In this document: positions 16,628 to 23,614 of the stretch, in pieces
Layout: each line of letters starts with the position of its first letter
How positions within the stretch are numbered: position 1 is the stretch's first letter
Source of the DNA: a bacterium
Lineage (GTDB): Bacteria > Sysuimicrobiota > Sysuimicrobiia > Sysuimicrobiales > Thermofontiviventaceae
Length of the DNA stretch: 43,826 nucleotides
Reading direction: 5' to 3'
NCBI GenBank assembly: GCA_030550015.1
Contig: JAUQQG010000119.1
Coordinates: 1-43,826 of the forward strand
Position numbers and translations under genes: made by a program
The notes under the pieces: generated by a model
The model's input: the letters and a program-made list of their open reading frames with translations, nothing else
Told to the model about the DNA's origin: nothing
Databases searched by the model: none

Positions 16628-17443
16628 ATGGTCACGAAGTCGGGCACGCAGGCGCTACCTGCACCCTCGCGAGGGAGGGTGATTGGAAGGGAGATATGGC
16701 ATAGCACCCGTCCGATCCTGTTCGTCTTTGCCCTATGGGAGCTTGCCGGGCGTTCCGGCATCGTCCACCAAGCTCTCTTCCCTCCATTCTCCACCGTTGC
16801 GCTCCGGCTCTATGAGCTGGGCCAGAGGGGACTGTTGTTCGTCGACCTGGCCTGGTCTCTGTATCGTTTGATCGTTGGCGTCGCCCTCGGGATCTTGCTC
16901 GGAACGGCCTTTGGGATCTTGATGGGGGCGAGCAAGAAGATCGAGGTATGGATGCTCCCCATCTTAGACTTCTTCCTCTCCATTCCCGGCGTGGCCATCT
17001 ACCCTGTTGTTGTCCTCCTGTTCGGGCTCTCCAACCAAGCAATTATCGTCACCTTGGCGTTCGAGGCCGCACTTACGGTAATGATGAACACGTGGACAGG
17101 TGTCCGAAGCGTGCCGAGGATCCTCATCGATGCCGCGCGATCCATGGGTGCGTCCTTCCGCACGCTGTTCTACCGGGTGATGCTCCCCGGCTCGCTTGCG
17201 TTCATTGTTACGGGATATCGCTTGGCGTTCACGCGCGCGTGGCGGATCCTCGTGGCTACAGAGCTCATGGGAGGGCTCGGCTTCGGTCTCGGGTTCCGCA
17301 TCCAGCAGGGACGCCAGTTCTTCGACGCCGCGCTGGTCCTAGCTGGCGTGCTTGTGATTGCCATCATCGGTGTGATCACGGAGAGGACCCTCCTCCGCTG
17401 GGTAGAGGCGAGGACTGTGGAGCGCTGGGGTACAGTGACGTAG
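16628..17443 (+). CDS. ABC transporter permease, NitT/TauT (SsuC/TauC) family
   Basis: 271 residues, about six membrane segments, with the EAA loop visible as DAARSMGASFRTLFYRVMLPGSL. The ATG at 16628 follows GGAGGGGGGAACC; the open frame extends far upstream to 16412 over the binding-protein gene, but nothing there looks coded in this frame. The 140-bp gap after the binding-protein gene holds only a weak stem-loop (AGATCC/GGATCT, 16503-16520) and no obvious promoter. It works with the ATPase encoded 12 bp downstream. Confidence 0.92.
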   Translation: MVTKSGTQALPAPSRGRVIGREIWHSTRPILFVFALWELAGRSGIVHQALFPPFSTVALRLYELGQRGLLFVDLAWSLYRLIVGVALGILLGTAFGILMGASKKIEVWMLPILDFFLSIPGVAIYPVVVLLFGLSNQAIIVTLAFEAALTVMMNTWTGVRSVPRILIDAARSMGASFRTLFYRVMLPGSLAFIVTGYRLAFTRAWRILVATELMGGLGFGLGFRIQQGRQFFDAALVLAGVLVIAIIGVITERTLLRWVEARTVERWGTVT

Positions 17444-17455
17444 GGGGTGTTCAGG

Positions 17456-18235
17456 ATGGCGGAGAAGCTCAAGGTCGTGGGCCTCTCTAAAACATACCTC
17501 GTAGACCAAGGCACTCCCTATGCCAAGGAAATCCCTGCCCTAGAGAACGTTACCCTCACGGTCTCCAGCGGGGAGTTCGTCACCATCATCGGTCCCTCCG
17601 GGTGCGGGAAGAGCACGTTCCTCATGATCGTTGCCGGTTTGATCCCGAAGACAACCGGCGAGATCTTCATCGACGGGAGGCCGGTGACTGGCCCGGGGCT
17701 AGATCGCGGGGTGGTGTTCCAGGAGTTCGCCCTGTTCCCTTGGATGACCGTGGAGGAGAATATCTGCTTTGGACTAGAGATGAAGGGCATCCCCCGGAAG
17801 GAACGCCAGGAGATCGCACGGCGCTACATTGACCTCGTCGGGCTCCGAGGGTTTGAGTACGCCTATCCCTTCCGCCTCTCTGGGGGTATGAAACAACGTG
17901 TGGCTGTGGCGAGGGCACTGGCCTATGAGCCGGCTGTCTTGTTGATGGACGAGCCCTTCGGGCAGCTCGACGCCCAGACGCGAGGTCAGCTCCAAAAGAT
18001 GCTCAACGACATCTGGGAGCGGACTAGGACGACCGTCCTCTTCGTCACGCACAACATCCGCGAGGCGATCTACCTGGCGGATCGGGTGGTTGTCTTCTCC
18101 GAGCGGCCCGGCCGGGTGGTCGAGGAAGTTGTTGTCGATCTTCCTCGCCCGAGGGATCCATGGTCTGAGAGGTTCTTCACATACCAAAGGAAAGTTGCCG
18201 ACGCCCTTGGAGGAGAGCAGGCGGGGTTCTTCTGA
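17456..18235 (+). CDS. ABC transporter ATP-binding protein, NitT/TauT (SsuB/TauB) family
   Basis: 259 residues. Walker A (GPSGCGKST), Q-loop (VVFQEFALFPW), signature (LSGGMKQRVAVARAL), Walker B (VLLMDEPFGQLD) and the switch His (FVTHNIREA) are intact. I chose the ATG at 17456 with GGGGGTG upstream; a GTG at 17447 would overlap that site. It completes the second importer of the window. Gene order here is binding protein - permease - ATPase, whereas the left importer is binding protein - hydrolase - ATPase - permease. Confidence 0.94.
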   Translation: MAEKLKVVGLSKTYLVDQGTPYAKEIPALENVTLTVSSGEFVTIIGPSGCGKSTFLMIVAGLIPKTTGEIFIDGRPVTGPGLDRGVVFQEFALFPWMTVEENICFGLEMKGIPRKERQEIARRYIDLVGLRGFEYAYPFRLSGGMKQRVAVARALAYEPAVLLMDEPFGQLDAQTRGQLQKMLNDIWERTRTTVLFVTHNIREAIYLADRVVVFSERPGRVVEEVVVDLPRPRDPWSERFFTYQRKVADALGGEQAGFF

Positions 18236-18277
18236 ATACCGTGAGGAGTGAGGGAAGCAGAAAGAGGGAATGAGTGC

Positions 18278-19069
18278 ATGTTGAAATCTAGCCCTGTGGA
18301 TCTCATCCGGCTCAGTACGAACCAGGCGGGGGCGCTTCTGCGGAAGACGGCAGCCGCTGTTCTCCCTACGGGGAGCTTGGAACAGCACGGACCGCACCTC
18401 CCTTGCGGAACGGACTTTATCGCCGCTTACCTTATCGGGGAGGAGGTAGCCCGCCGCTGCAACGCCCTCCTGGTCCCTTTCTGCCCCCTGGGCGTCACGC
18501 CGTTTCACCTGGCCTTCCCGGGGACGATCACCCTTTCACCGGGAACCTATGCGCTTGTGCTCCAGGAGACCATTGAGAGTCTCGTCCGGCATGGGCTGCG
18601 CCGGTGTGTGGTGGTGAACTGGCACGAGGGGAACACTGGAGCGATCCATATGGCTGCGGATGTTGTGCAGAAGGCATTCCCTGTACGCGTCTACGTCGTC
18701 CAGGCTGCCTACGTCGCCCAGATCCTCTTCGGTCGGAAGGTGGGTTTGACGCATGGGGGGCTCCTGGAGGTTCTCCCTGTACGCGCCTACGACTCCTCGC
18801 TTGTGCATACGGAGCTCGCAGCACGCGCGAAGGGGGAGGAGCATAGCCAGAGGATGGACGAGCTGCGGCGCCGCCGGACAGTGTACTTCATCCCTCGCGA
18901 CGTCCGGGAGATCGCACCTCAAGGATGGTACGGAGCCCTGGAGGTACCAGGGTCCCCGGATCCTCAGGAGTTTATCCACAGCGTTGCCTCGACTATCGTC
19001 GAACAGCTCGCTGAGATCGCTTCCGCACTTGGGGATCCTTTCCCCTGGGAGGAGAAGAGTCATGGCTAG
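18278..19069 (+). CDS. Creatininase-family amidohydrolase
   Basis: 263 residues. The family's metal-site pattern is clear: E35-Q-H37 in TGSLEQHGPHLP, D46 in CGTDF, and H116-E117 in VNWHEGNTG. The canonical HAGxxET region appears as THGGLLEV, so it is only partly kept. Known members open the lactam of creatinine, hydrolyse formamides in flavin and F420-type pathways, or process mycofactocin precursor (MftE). Here a catabolic amide hydrolase acting on the imported solute is the natural reading. The ATG at 18278 has AAGAGGGAA upstream; an in-frame GTG at 18248 is less likely. The stop overlaps the cupin start by 8 bp. Confidence 0.85.
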   Translation: MLKSSPVDLIRLSTNQAGALLRKTAAAVLPTGSLEQHGPHLPCGTDFIAAYLIGEEVARRCNALLVPFCPLGVTPFHLAFPGTITLSPGTYALVLQETIESLVRHGLRRCVVVNWHEGNTGAIHMAADVVQKAFPVRVYVVQAAYVAQILFGRKVGLTHGGLLEVLPVRAYDSSLVHTELAARAKGEEHSQRMDELRRRRTVYFIPRDVREIAPQGWYGALEVPGSPDPQEFIHSVASTIVEQLAEIASALGDPFPWEEKSHG

Positions 19070-19436
19070 CGTGAAAAAAATCAACCTGCGCGAGGTGGAG
19101 TTCCAGAGGGCACCCAGCCGGAGAATCGCGGAGTTAATCTCCAGCAAGACAGTAGGCTCCCGGTACATCTCCCTGCGTGTCGTGGAGATCGCTGGGAAGA
19201 GAGAGGAAGAACAAAGGGAGCCCCACGTCCACCTGCACGCAGAGGAGATCATTTATGTCCAGAGTGGTTTTGGGGAACTCCACGCCGACGATGGTGTCAC
19301 CCCACTTGAAGAAGGGGACGCCGTTCTGATTCCTCCTGGGATCCGGCACATGGTGCGGAACCGGCGTGAGACGCCAATGCGGCTCATTTGCGTGTTCTCC
19401 CAGCCCGATCCCGATGCAGGGAGGGTGGGCACTTGA
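19062..19436 (+). CDS. Small cupin-domain protein
   Basis: 124 residues forming one cupin barrel. Motif 1 is EPHVHLHAEEIIYVQSGFGEL (three histidines and a glutamate, a normal metal site) and motif 2 is EGDAVLIPPGIRHMVRN. Such small cupins act as isomerases, dioxygenases or ligand sensors, and the exact role cannot be told. The ATG overlaps the end of the creatininase-family gene by 8 bp, after GGGAGGAGAAGAGTC, which suggests the two products work together. Confidence 0.88.
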   Translation: MASVKKINLREVEFQRAPSRRIAELISSKTVGSRYISLRVVEIAGKREEEQREPHVHLHAEEIIYVQSGFGELHADDGVTPLEEGDAVLIPPGIRHMVRNRRETPMRLICVFSQPDPDAGRVGT

Positions 19437-19510
19437 GTCCCGCAAGGAAGTGTGAGGACTCAGGATATGGAGGGGCCAGACAAGGATTACGCAGCGAGGG
19501 AGGGAAGTGA

Positions 19511-20563
19511 ATGGGTGGGAAACCTGTCACGGTAGGATTTGTCGGTGTAGGGCGATGGGCCAACGTCCTCGCCGAGGCTGTCCAACGGAGCAACCAGCTC
19601 ACCGTAGGAGGGTGCTATGCGCGCTCGTCAGAACGTAGGGAGGAATTTGCTCAGAAATACGGGTGCCGGGCATTTCCTTCCCTCGAGGCCTTGCTGGAGG
19701 ATCCTGGCATCGAAGCAGTCGTTGTTGTAACCCCGAACAACGCCCATGCGGAGGTCATCGAGGCAGCAGCCGCGCATGGGAAGCCAGTATTCGTGGAGAA
19801 ACCAATCGCCAATACCCTTGCGGATGCGGTGCGGATCAAAAGGGCTTGCGAGAAGGCAAAGATCCCTCTCGCCGTGGGGCATAGCGCAAGGCGCCTCAAG
19901 GGAATCCGGCGCATCAAGGCGATGCTCGATTCTGGAGATCTTGGCGATCTCGTCCTGGTGGAGACGAACTTCTCGAACGACCGCGCCTGGGACCTTAAAC
20001 CCGGGCAGTGGCGGTTCTATAGAGATGAGAACCCCGGAGGGCCCCTCATCCAATTAGGCGTCCATCACGTGGATACCCTCCACTACCTCGGAGGTCCCAT
20101 CGACCGCGTCCAGGCATTTGTGAAACGGTTGTACACACCGGCGGAAGTGGAAGATGTGGCTGCAGTCATCTGTGAGTTCTCCCGCGGCCCCCTTGCCTAC
20201 ATTGGGTCAGCGTGGGTTACCCCAGGCGTATTCTGGGTCCGGGTGTATGGCACAAAAACCGTCGCGACATACTCGTTGGACTTCCGCTGGTGGGCAAGGG
20301 CAAACCTTGCCGATCGCCATAGCCAGCTAGTTGTAGAGGACCCAGGAAAAGCGAACCCCGAGGAGGTCCCCCTCGAGCAAGGGGATATGTTCGTGGAGGA
20401 GCTTGAGGATTTCGCGCAGGTGGTCCGAATGGGCGGGAAGCCTGAGGTAGGGCTTGAGGAAGGGATCGCAGTCGTCGCAGTGGCAGAAGCGGCCCTTCGG
20501 TCTGCGCAAACAGGGCAGGTCCAGCCCGTACAACCACTCTTCAGGGAGTTCGGAGTGCAGTAG
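19511..20563 (+). CDS. Gfo/Idh/MocA-family NAD(P)-dependent oxidoreductase
   Basis: 350 residues: N-terminal Rossmann domain (VGFVGVGRWANVLAEA, about 8-23), the VEKPIANTLADA motif containing the family lysine, and a C-terminal alpha/beta domain with GGPLIQLGVHHVDTLHYLGG, where the conserved His lies. Members oxidise or reduce hydroxyl groups of sugars, inositols and similar compounds. The ATG follows GGGAGGGAAGTGA. It lies 74 bp after the cupin gene and 11 bp before the propeller gene, so it belongs to the long operon. The substrate is unknown. Confidence 0.92.
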   Translation: MGGKPVTVGFVGVGRWANVLAEAVQRSNQLTVGGCYARSSERREEFAQKYGCRAFPSLEALLEDPGIEAVVVVTPNNAHAEVIEAAAAHGKPVFVEKPIANTLADAVRIKRACEKAKIPLAVGHSARRLKGIRRIKAMLDSGDLGDLVLVETNFSNDRAWDLKPGQWRFYRDENPGGPLIQLGVHHVDTLHYLGGPIDRVQAFVKRLYTPAEVEDVAAVICEFSRGPLAYIGSAWVTPGVFWVRVYGTKTVATYSLDFRWWARANLADRHSQLVVEDPGKANPEEVPLEQGDMFVEELEDFAQVVRMGGKPEVGLEEGIAVVAVAEAALRSAQTGQVQPVQPLFREFGVQ

Positions 20564-20574
20564 GGGAGGAGGGC

Positions 20575-21735
20575 ATGGGAGAGCTCGGTCGGGGGAAAGG
20601 CTTCCGGTGCATCGGGTGGACCGACCTCAACGGGAAAGGAGACGGTTCCCAGGTTCAGGTGAAGCGTCTCCCTGAACACGGAGGTCGCCGGTTTGCCTAC
20701 GTGGCTCACATGGGGGAGTTCGAGACGGCACTCAGTGTTGTAGACGTCACCAACCCTGCTGCACCCGAGGTGGTTCATCAGATCCCCACTCCGACGCCTG
20801 CCACGCATTGCCATAAGGTACAAGTACGCGGAAATCTTCTGATCATGAACTGCGAGAAGAGGCCGAGGGTGGAGGGGGAGTTTGTGGCAGGTATTTGGAT
20901 CTACGACCTCCGTGATCCAGGAAACCCGCAACCGATCCGGTTCTTCTCTACGGGAGGGGTTGGTGTGCACCGCATGTGGTTCACGGGAGAGATTCTCCAC
21001 GCAGCCAGCGGGTTCCCAGGCTACGACGACCAGATCTACCTTATCTTGGACTTGCATGATCCCGAACGCCCGAGCCTTTTGGGGAGGTGGGCGATCCCAG
21101 AAGAGTGGAAGCGAGGACAGGCAGGGGACGGTCGGCGGTTTAGGGTACACCACGTGATCCCCGACGGTTCGAGAGCTTATGTCGCCTGCTGGGACGCAGG
21201 GATGGCTATCCTGGATATCTCCGATCCAGGGTCCATCCGCGTTGTCGCCCATTTTCACTGGAGTCCGCCGTATGGCGGAGCGACGCACACTGTTCTCCCG
21301 TTGAAGGATCGAGGGATCGCCGTGGTGACCGAGGAGGCGATGGCAGACCTCTGCAAGGAGGACCAGAAGCACGTTTGGATTGTGGATATCCGGGAGGAAG
21401 GGAACCCTATCCCCATTGCAACCTGCCCTGTTCCAGAAGGGGAATTCTGCAAAGCGGGAGGGCGCTTCGGCCCCCACAACCTCCACGAGAACTACCCCGG
21501 ATCCGCGCAGTGTTCAGATCGGATCTTTGTGACCTATTATAACGCGGGGCTTCGTGCCTTCGACCTACGGAATCCTTACCGTCCCGAGGAGATCGGCTGG
21601 TTCATTCCGGAAACGCCGCCAGGTACACCCAAAGGAGCACCCCAGGTAAACGACGTCTACGTGGACCAGGATGGGCTCGTCTATATCACAGACCGTCACA
21701 CTGGGGGGTTGTACGTTTTAGAATACCATGGCTGA
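20575..21735 (+). CDS. LVIVD-repeat beta-propeller protein of unknown function
   Basis: 386 residues without signal peptide or membrane segment. Repeated blade-like units are visible (LSVVDVTNPAAPEVV, IWIYDLRDPGNPQPI, IYLILDLHDPERPSLL, MAILDISDPGSIRVV, HVWIVDIREEGNPIPI, LRAFDLRNPYRPEEI), as in LVIVD-repeat beta-propellers. Histidines recur at similar places after the blades (THCHKV, GVHRMW, RVHHVI, ATHTVL, GPHNLHEN), which suggests a metal site at the propeller centre. Selenium-binding-protein/methanethiol-oxidase proteins are propellers with histidine metal sites, but I see no specific sequence match to them. The ATG follows GGGGAGGAGGGC. The stop overlaps the next gene by 8 bp, so it is a true operon member and possibly an enzyme. 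Confidence 0.8.
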   Translation: MGELGRGKGFRCIGWTDLNGKGDGSQVQVKRLPEHGGRRFAYVAHMGEFETALSVVDVTNPAAPEVVHQIPTPTPATHCHKVQVRGNLLIMNCEKRPRVEGEFVAGIWIYDLRDPGNPQPIRFFSTGGVGVHRMWFTGEILHAASGFPGYDDQIYLILDLHDPERPSLLGRWAIPEEWKRGQAGDGRRFRVHHVIPDGSRAYVACWDAGMAILDISDPGSIRVVAHFHWSPPYGGATHTVLPLKDRGIAVVTEEAMADLCKEDQKHVWIVDIREEGNPIPIATCPVPEGEFCKAGGRFGPHNLHENYPGSAQCSDRIFVTYYNAGLRAFDLRNPYRPEEIGWFIPETPPGTPKGAPQVNDVYVDQDGLVYITDRHTGGLYVLEYHG

Positions 21736-22696
21736 AGAATCCTCCCGCCCTCCCCTGTTCGTCCTGAGCGATGCGATCCATCCGGAGGCGATGGCATGGC
21801 TCTCTAGGATAGGGATCGTCAAGGTCTTGGACGATCTCGCCCCGAAGGACCATCCTGTCGTGCTCGCCGAGGCAGACGCCCTCATTGTGCGACGGCCCTC
21901 CTTCCAGGTGACCAGGGAGCTGATCTCCACGTGTCCCCGTCTCCGCGTCATCGGCCGACACGGGGCGGGTGTAGACAACGTGGATCTCCAAGCGGCTACG
22001 GAGGCGGGGATCCCTGTTACCTATACCCCTAGCGCTCCAACCGATTCCGTCGCCGAGCTGACCATTGGCCTCATCGTGGCAGTGGCCAGGAGGATCGTGG
22101 GCGCCCATCAGGCCGTGTGCATGGGGATATGGCACCGGGAACAGTTCATGGGGATGGAGCTTGCAGGCAAGGTCCTGGGAATCATCGGATTCGGGAGCAT
22201 CGGGCGGGCGGTGGCGAGGATTGCCCAAGCGATGGGGATGAGGATTGTGGCATACGATCCCTATGTATCGCGCTGGCCAGAGGGAGTACAGCCAGTTTCC
22301 CTCCGAGGGCTCCTCGAGCGGGCGGATGTTGTAACGATCCATGCACCGCTCACCTCCGAAACCAAGGGATTGCTGGGCCGGTCGGAACTGGCCGTGATGA
22401 AGCCAGGAGCCATCCTTGTCAATACCGCAAGAGGAGAGATTGTAGACGAGGAAGCCCTCGCCGAAGCCCTCCGGGAGGGGAGGCTCGGTGGCGCAGGGAT
22501 CGATGTATTTTCCAGGGAGCCCATCCCGAGAGAACATCCTCTCCTCCATGCGCCCAACGTGGTCCTCACCCCCCACATCGGGGCGATGACCGAGGAGGCC
22601 CAGCGGAGGATGGCCATGACTGTGGTCGAGGACGTCCTGCGCGTTCTTTCCGGAGAGCGCCCCTCCTATCTCGCGAACCCAGAGGTCCTGCGGTGA
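21728..22696 (+). CDS. D-isomer-specific 2-hydroxyacid dehydrogenase
   Basis: 322 residues. NAD-binding GFGSIG at 154-159, and catalytic R235 (NTARGE), E264 (FSREPIP) and H283 (TPHIGA) are all present, with normal length. It would oxidise a 2-hydroxyacid to the 2-oxoacid or run in reverse. In sulfolactate degraders a dehydrogenase of this family (SlcC) oxidises (S)-sulfolactate to sulfopyruvate and works with SuyAB to invert the stereocentre. That would fit the operon, but the partner ComC-type reductase is not seen. Glyoxylate/hydroxypyruvate reductase is the alternative. It is the last gene of the operon. Confidence 0.9.
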   Translation: MAEESSRPPLFVLSDAIHPEAMAWLSRIGIVKVLDDLAPKDHPVVLAEADALIVRRPSFQVTRELISTCPRLRVIGRHGAGVDNVDLQAATEAGIPVTYTPSAPTDSVAELTIGLIVAVARRIVGAHQAVCMGIWHREQFMGMELAGKVLGIIGFGSIGRAVARIAQAMGMRIVAYDPYVSRWPEGVQPVSLRGLLERADVVTIHAPLTSETKGLLGRSELAVMKPGAILVNTARGEIVDEEALAEALREGRLGGAGIDVFSREPIPREHPLLHAPNVVLTPHIGAMTEEAQRRMAMTVVEDVLRVLSGERPSYLANPEVLR

Positions 22697-22707
22697 TCCG
22701 CCTAACA

Positions 22708-22740
22708 GGGAACGTAGCACGGTGACCTCTTTAGGTTCCC
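22708..22740 (+). terminator. Weak putative terminator hairpin of the long operon
   Basis: GGGAAC (22708-22713) can pair with GTTCCC (22735-22740), with a small inner ACCT/AGGT helix. It starts 12 bp after the last stop codon and before the next promoter. No U-tract follows, so this is a modest call. Confidence 0.35.
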
Positions 22741-22754
22741 CATGCTTTCAAACG

Positions 22755-22783
22755 TTGACGTGATCTGTTCCTGCCAGTATAGT
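22755..22783 (+). promoter_or_regulatory. Sigma-70-type promoter for the FCD regulator at 22826
   Basis: TTGACG (22755-22760), exactly 17 bases, then TATAGT (22778-22783): close to consensus in both boxes with ideal spacing. The start codon lies 43 bp further on. Confidence 0.7.
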
Positions 22784-22787
22784 TGAA

Positions 22788-22798
22788 CTGGATACCAG
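22788..22798. promoter_or_regulatory. Putative operator palindrome just downstream of the promoter
   Basis: CTGGATACCAG is a perfect inverted repeat (CTGG-ATA-CCAG) lying at about the transcription start of the regulator gene. GntR/FCD regulators often bind such short palindromes at their own promoters. No second copy was noticed in the window. Confidence 0.4.
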
Positions 22799-22825
22799 AT
22801 AAAAGATCACATTGGGAGGCTTTCC

Positions 22826-23494
22826 TTGGAGACATTGCTGAGGACGATTGAGCGGAGGACGGTCCACGAAGCCGTTGCAGAGGCCCTTCGCAAGGCTATC
22901 TACCTGGGCGAGCTCCCGGGCGGGACGCGCCTGAACCAGGATGAGATCGCGGCGAAGTTCGGAGTGAGCCGCATCCCTGTCCGAGAGGCGTTGCGCCAGC
23001 TAGAAGCCGAGGGCTTGATCCAGATCATTCCGCACCGTGGCGCTGTGGTGTCCACACTCTCGCCTGAGGAACTGCGGGAGCTTTACGAGATCCGTATCAC
23101 CCTCGAGTCCCTGGCGGTGCGGCGGGCGATCCCAAATGTCACCAGACAGACCATCCAGGAGCTCGAGCGGTTGCTCGCGGAGATGGAGAAGGTTGAAGAT
23201 CCCTTGGTGTGGCTGGACCTCAACCGGGAGTTCCACAACGCGTTGTACGTCCCCTCTGGATTGAAACGCTTGTGCAACCTGATCGACACCTTGCGACGGA
23301 ACACGGAACGATACCTACGCATCTACGTGGGACCTCTCAAGCGTATCCCCTTGGCACGACGGGAGCACCGGAAGATCGTCGAAGCCTACCGTCGCAGGGA
23401 CACGGAATCTGCTGTGAAGGCCCTCGAGGAGCACCTCTCGAATACCCTAGAGGGCCTCCTCCGGTTCTTCCAGGAAGTTCAGGAGACTCGCTAG
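22826..23494 (+). CDS. GntR-family transcriptional regulator with FCD domain
   Basis: 222 residues: winged helix at about 12-78 (LPGGTRLNQDEIAAKFGVSRIPVREALRQLE) and an FCD domain with its metal residues (LDLNREFHNAL, ARREHRK, LEEHLSN). The start is TTG at 22826, chosen for GGGAGG at the right distance and because the open frame begins there. It has its own good promoter and a palindrome over the start site. It lies between the sulfo-lyase operon and the convergent signalling gene. It may regulate the upstream operon or the peptide-type transporter further right. Confidence 0.92.
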   Translation: METLLRTIERRTVHEAVAEALRKAIYLGELPGGTRLNQDEIAAKFGVSRIPVREALRQLEAEGLIQIIPHRGAVVSTLSPEELRELYEIRITLESLAVRRAIPNVTRQTIQELERLLAEMEKVEDPLVWLDLNREFHNALYVPSGLKRLCNLIDTLRRNTERYLRIYVGPLKRIPLARREHRKIVEAYRRRDTESAVKALEEHLSNTLEGLLRFFQEVQETR

Positions 23495-23524
23495 GCGTCT
23501 TACCCAATTCAGGCGAGGAAGCCG

Positions 23525-23555
23525 CCGAAGATTCTCCCTCTGGTTAGGTCTTCGG
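23525..23555 (+). terminator. Stem-loop after the FCD regulator
   Basis: CCGAAGA (23525-23531) pairs with TCTTCGG (23549-23555) across a 17-base loop, 30 bp after the stop codon of the plus-strand regulator and before the convergent gene. It is probably a terminator but lacks a clear T-run. Confidence 0.4.
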
Positions 23556-23591
23556 AATGCTGCTGAGGTGCAAAGAGGACTGAAGTAAAGA

Positions 23592-23613
23592 CCCCAGCAA
23601 AATTACGACAGAG
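23592..23613 (-). other. Degenerate copy of the CCCCAGC-AAAAT hairpin element
   Basis: CCCCAGCAAAATTAC followed by GACAGAGA resembles, on the reverse strand, hairpin C (AATCTCT, then ATTTTGC, then GGGG). It lies directly after the stop codon of the minus-strand gene 23615-26242. Its left arm reaches into the coding end, and wobble pairs are needed to form a stem. Confidence 0.35.
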
Positions 23614-23614
23614 A

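Noticed and set aside
20197-21486. 429-codon open frame on the minus strand
   Set aside because: Antisense shadow of the Gfo/Idh and propeller genes; no domain, no ribosome site of note.
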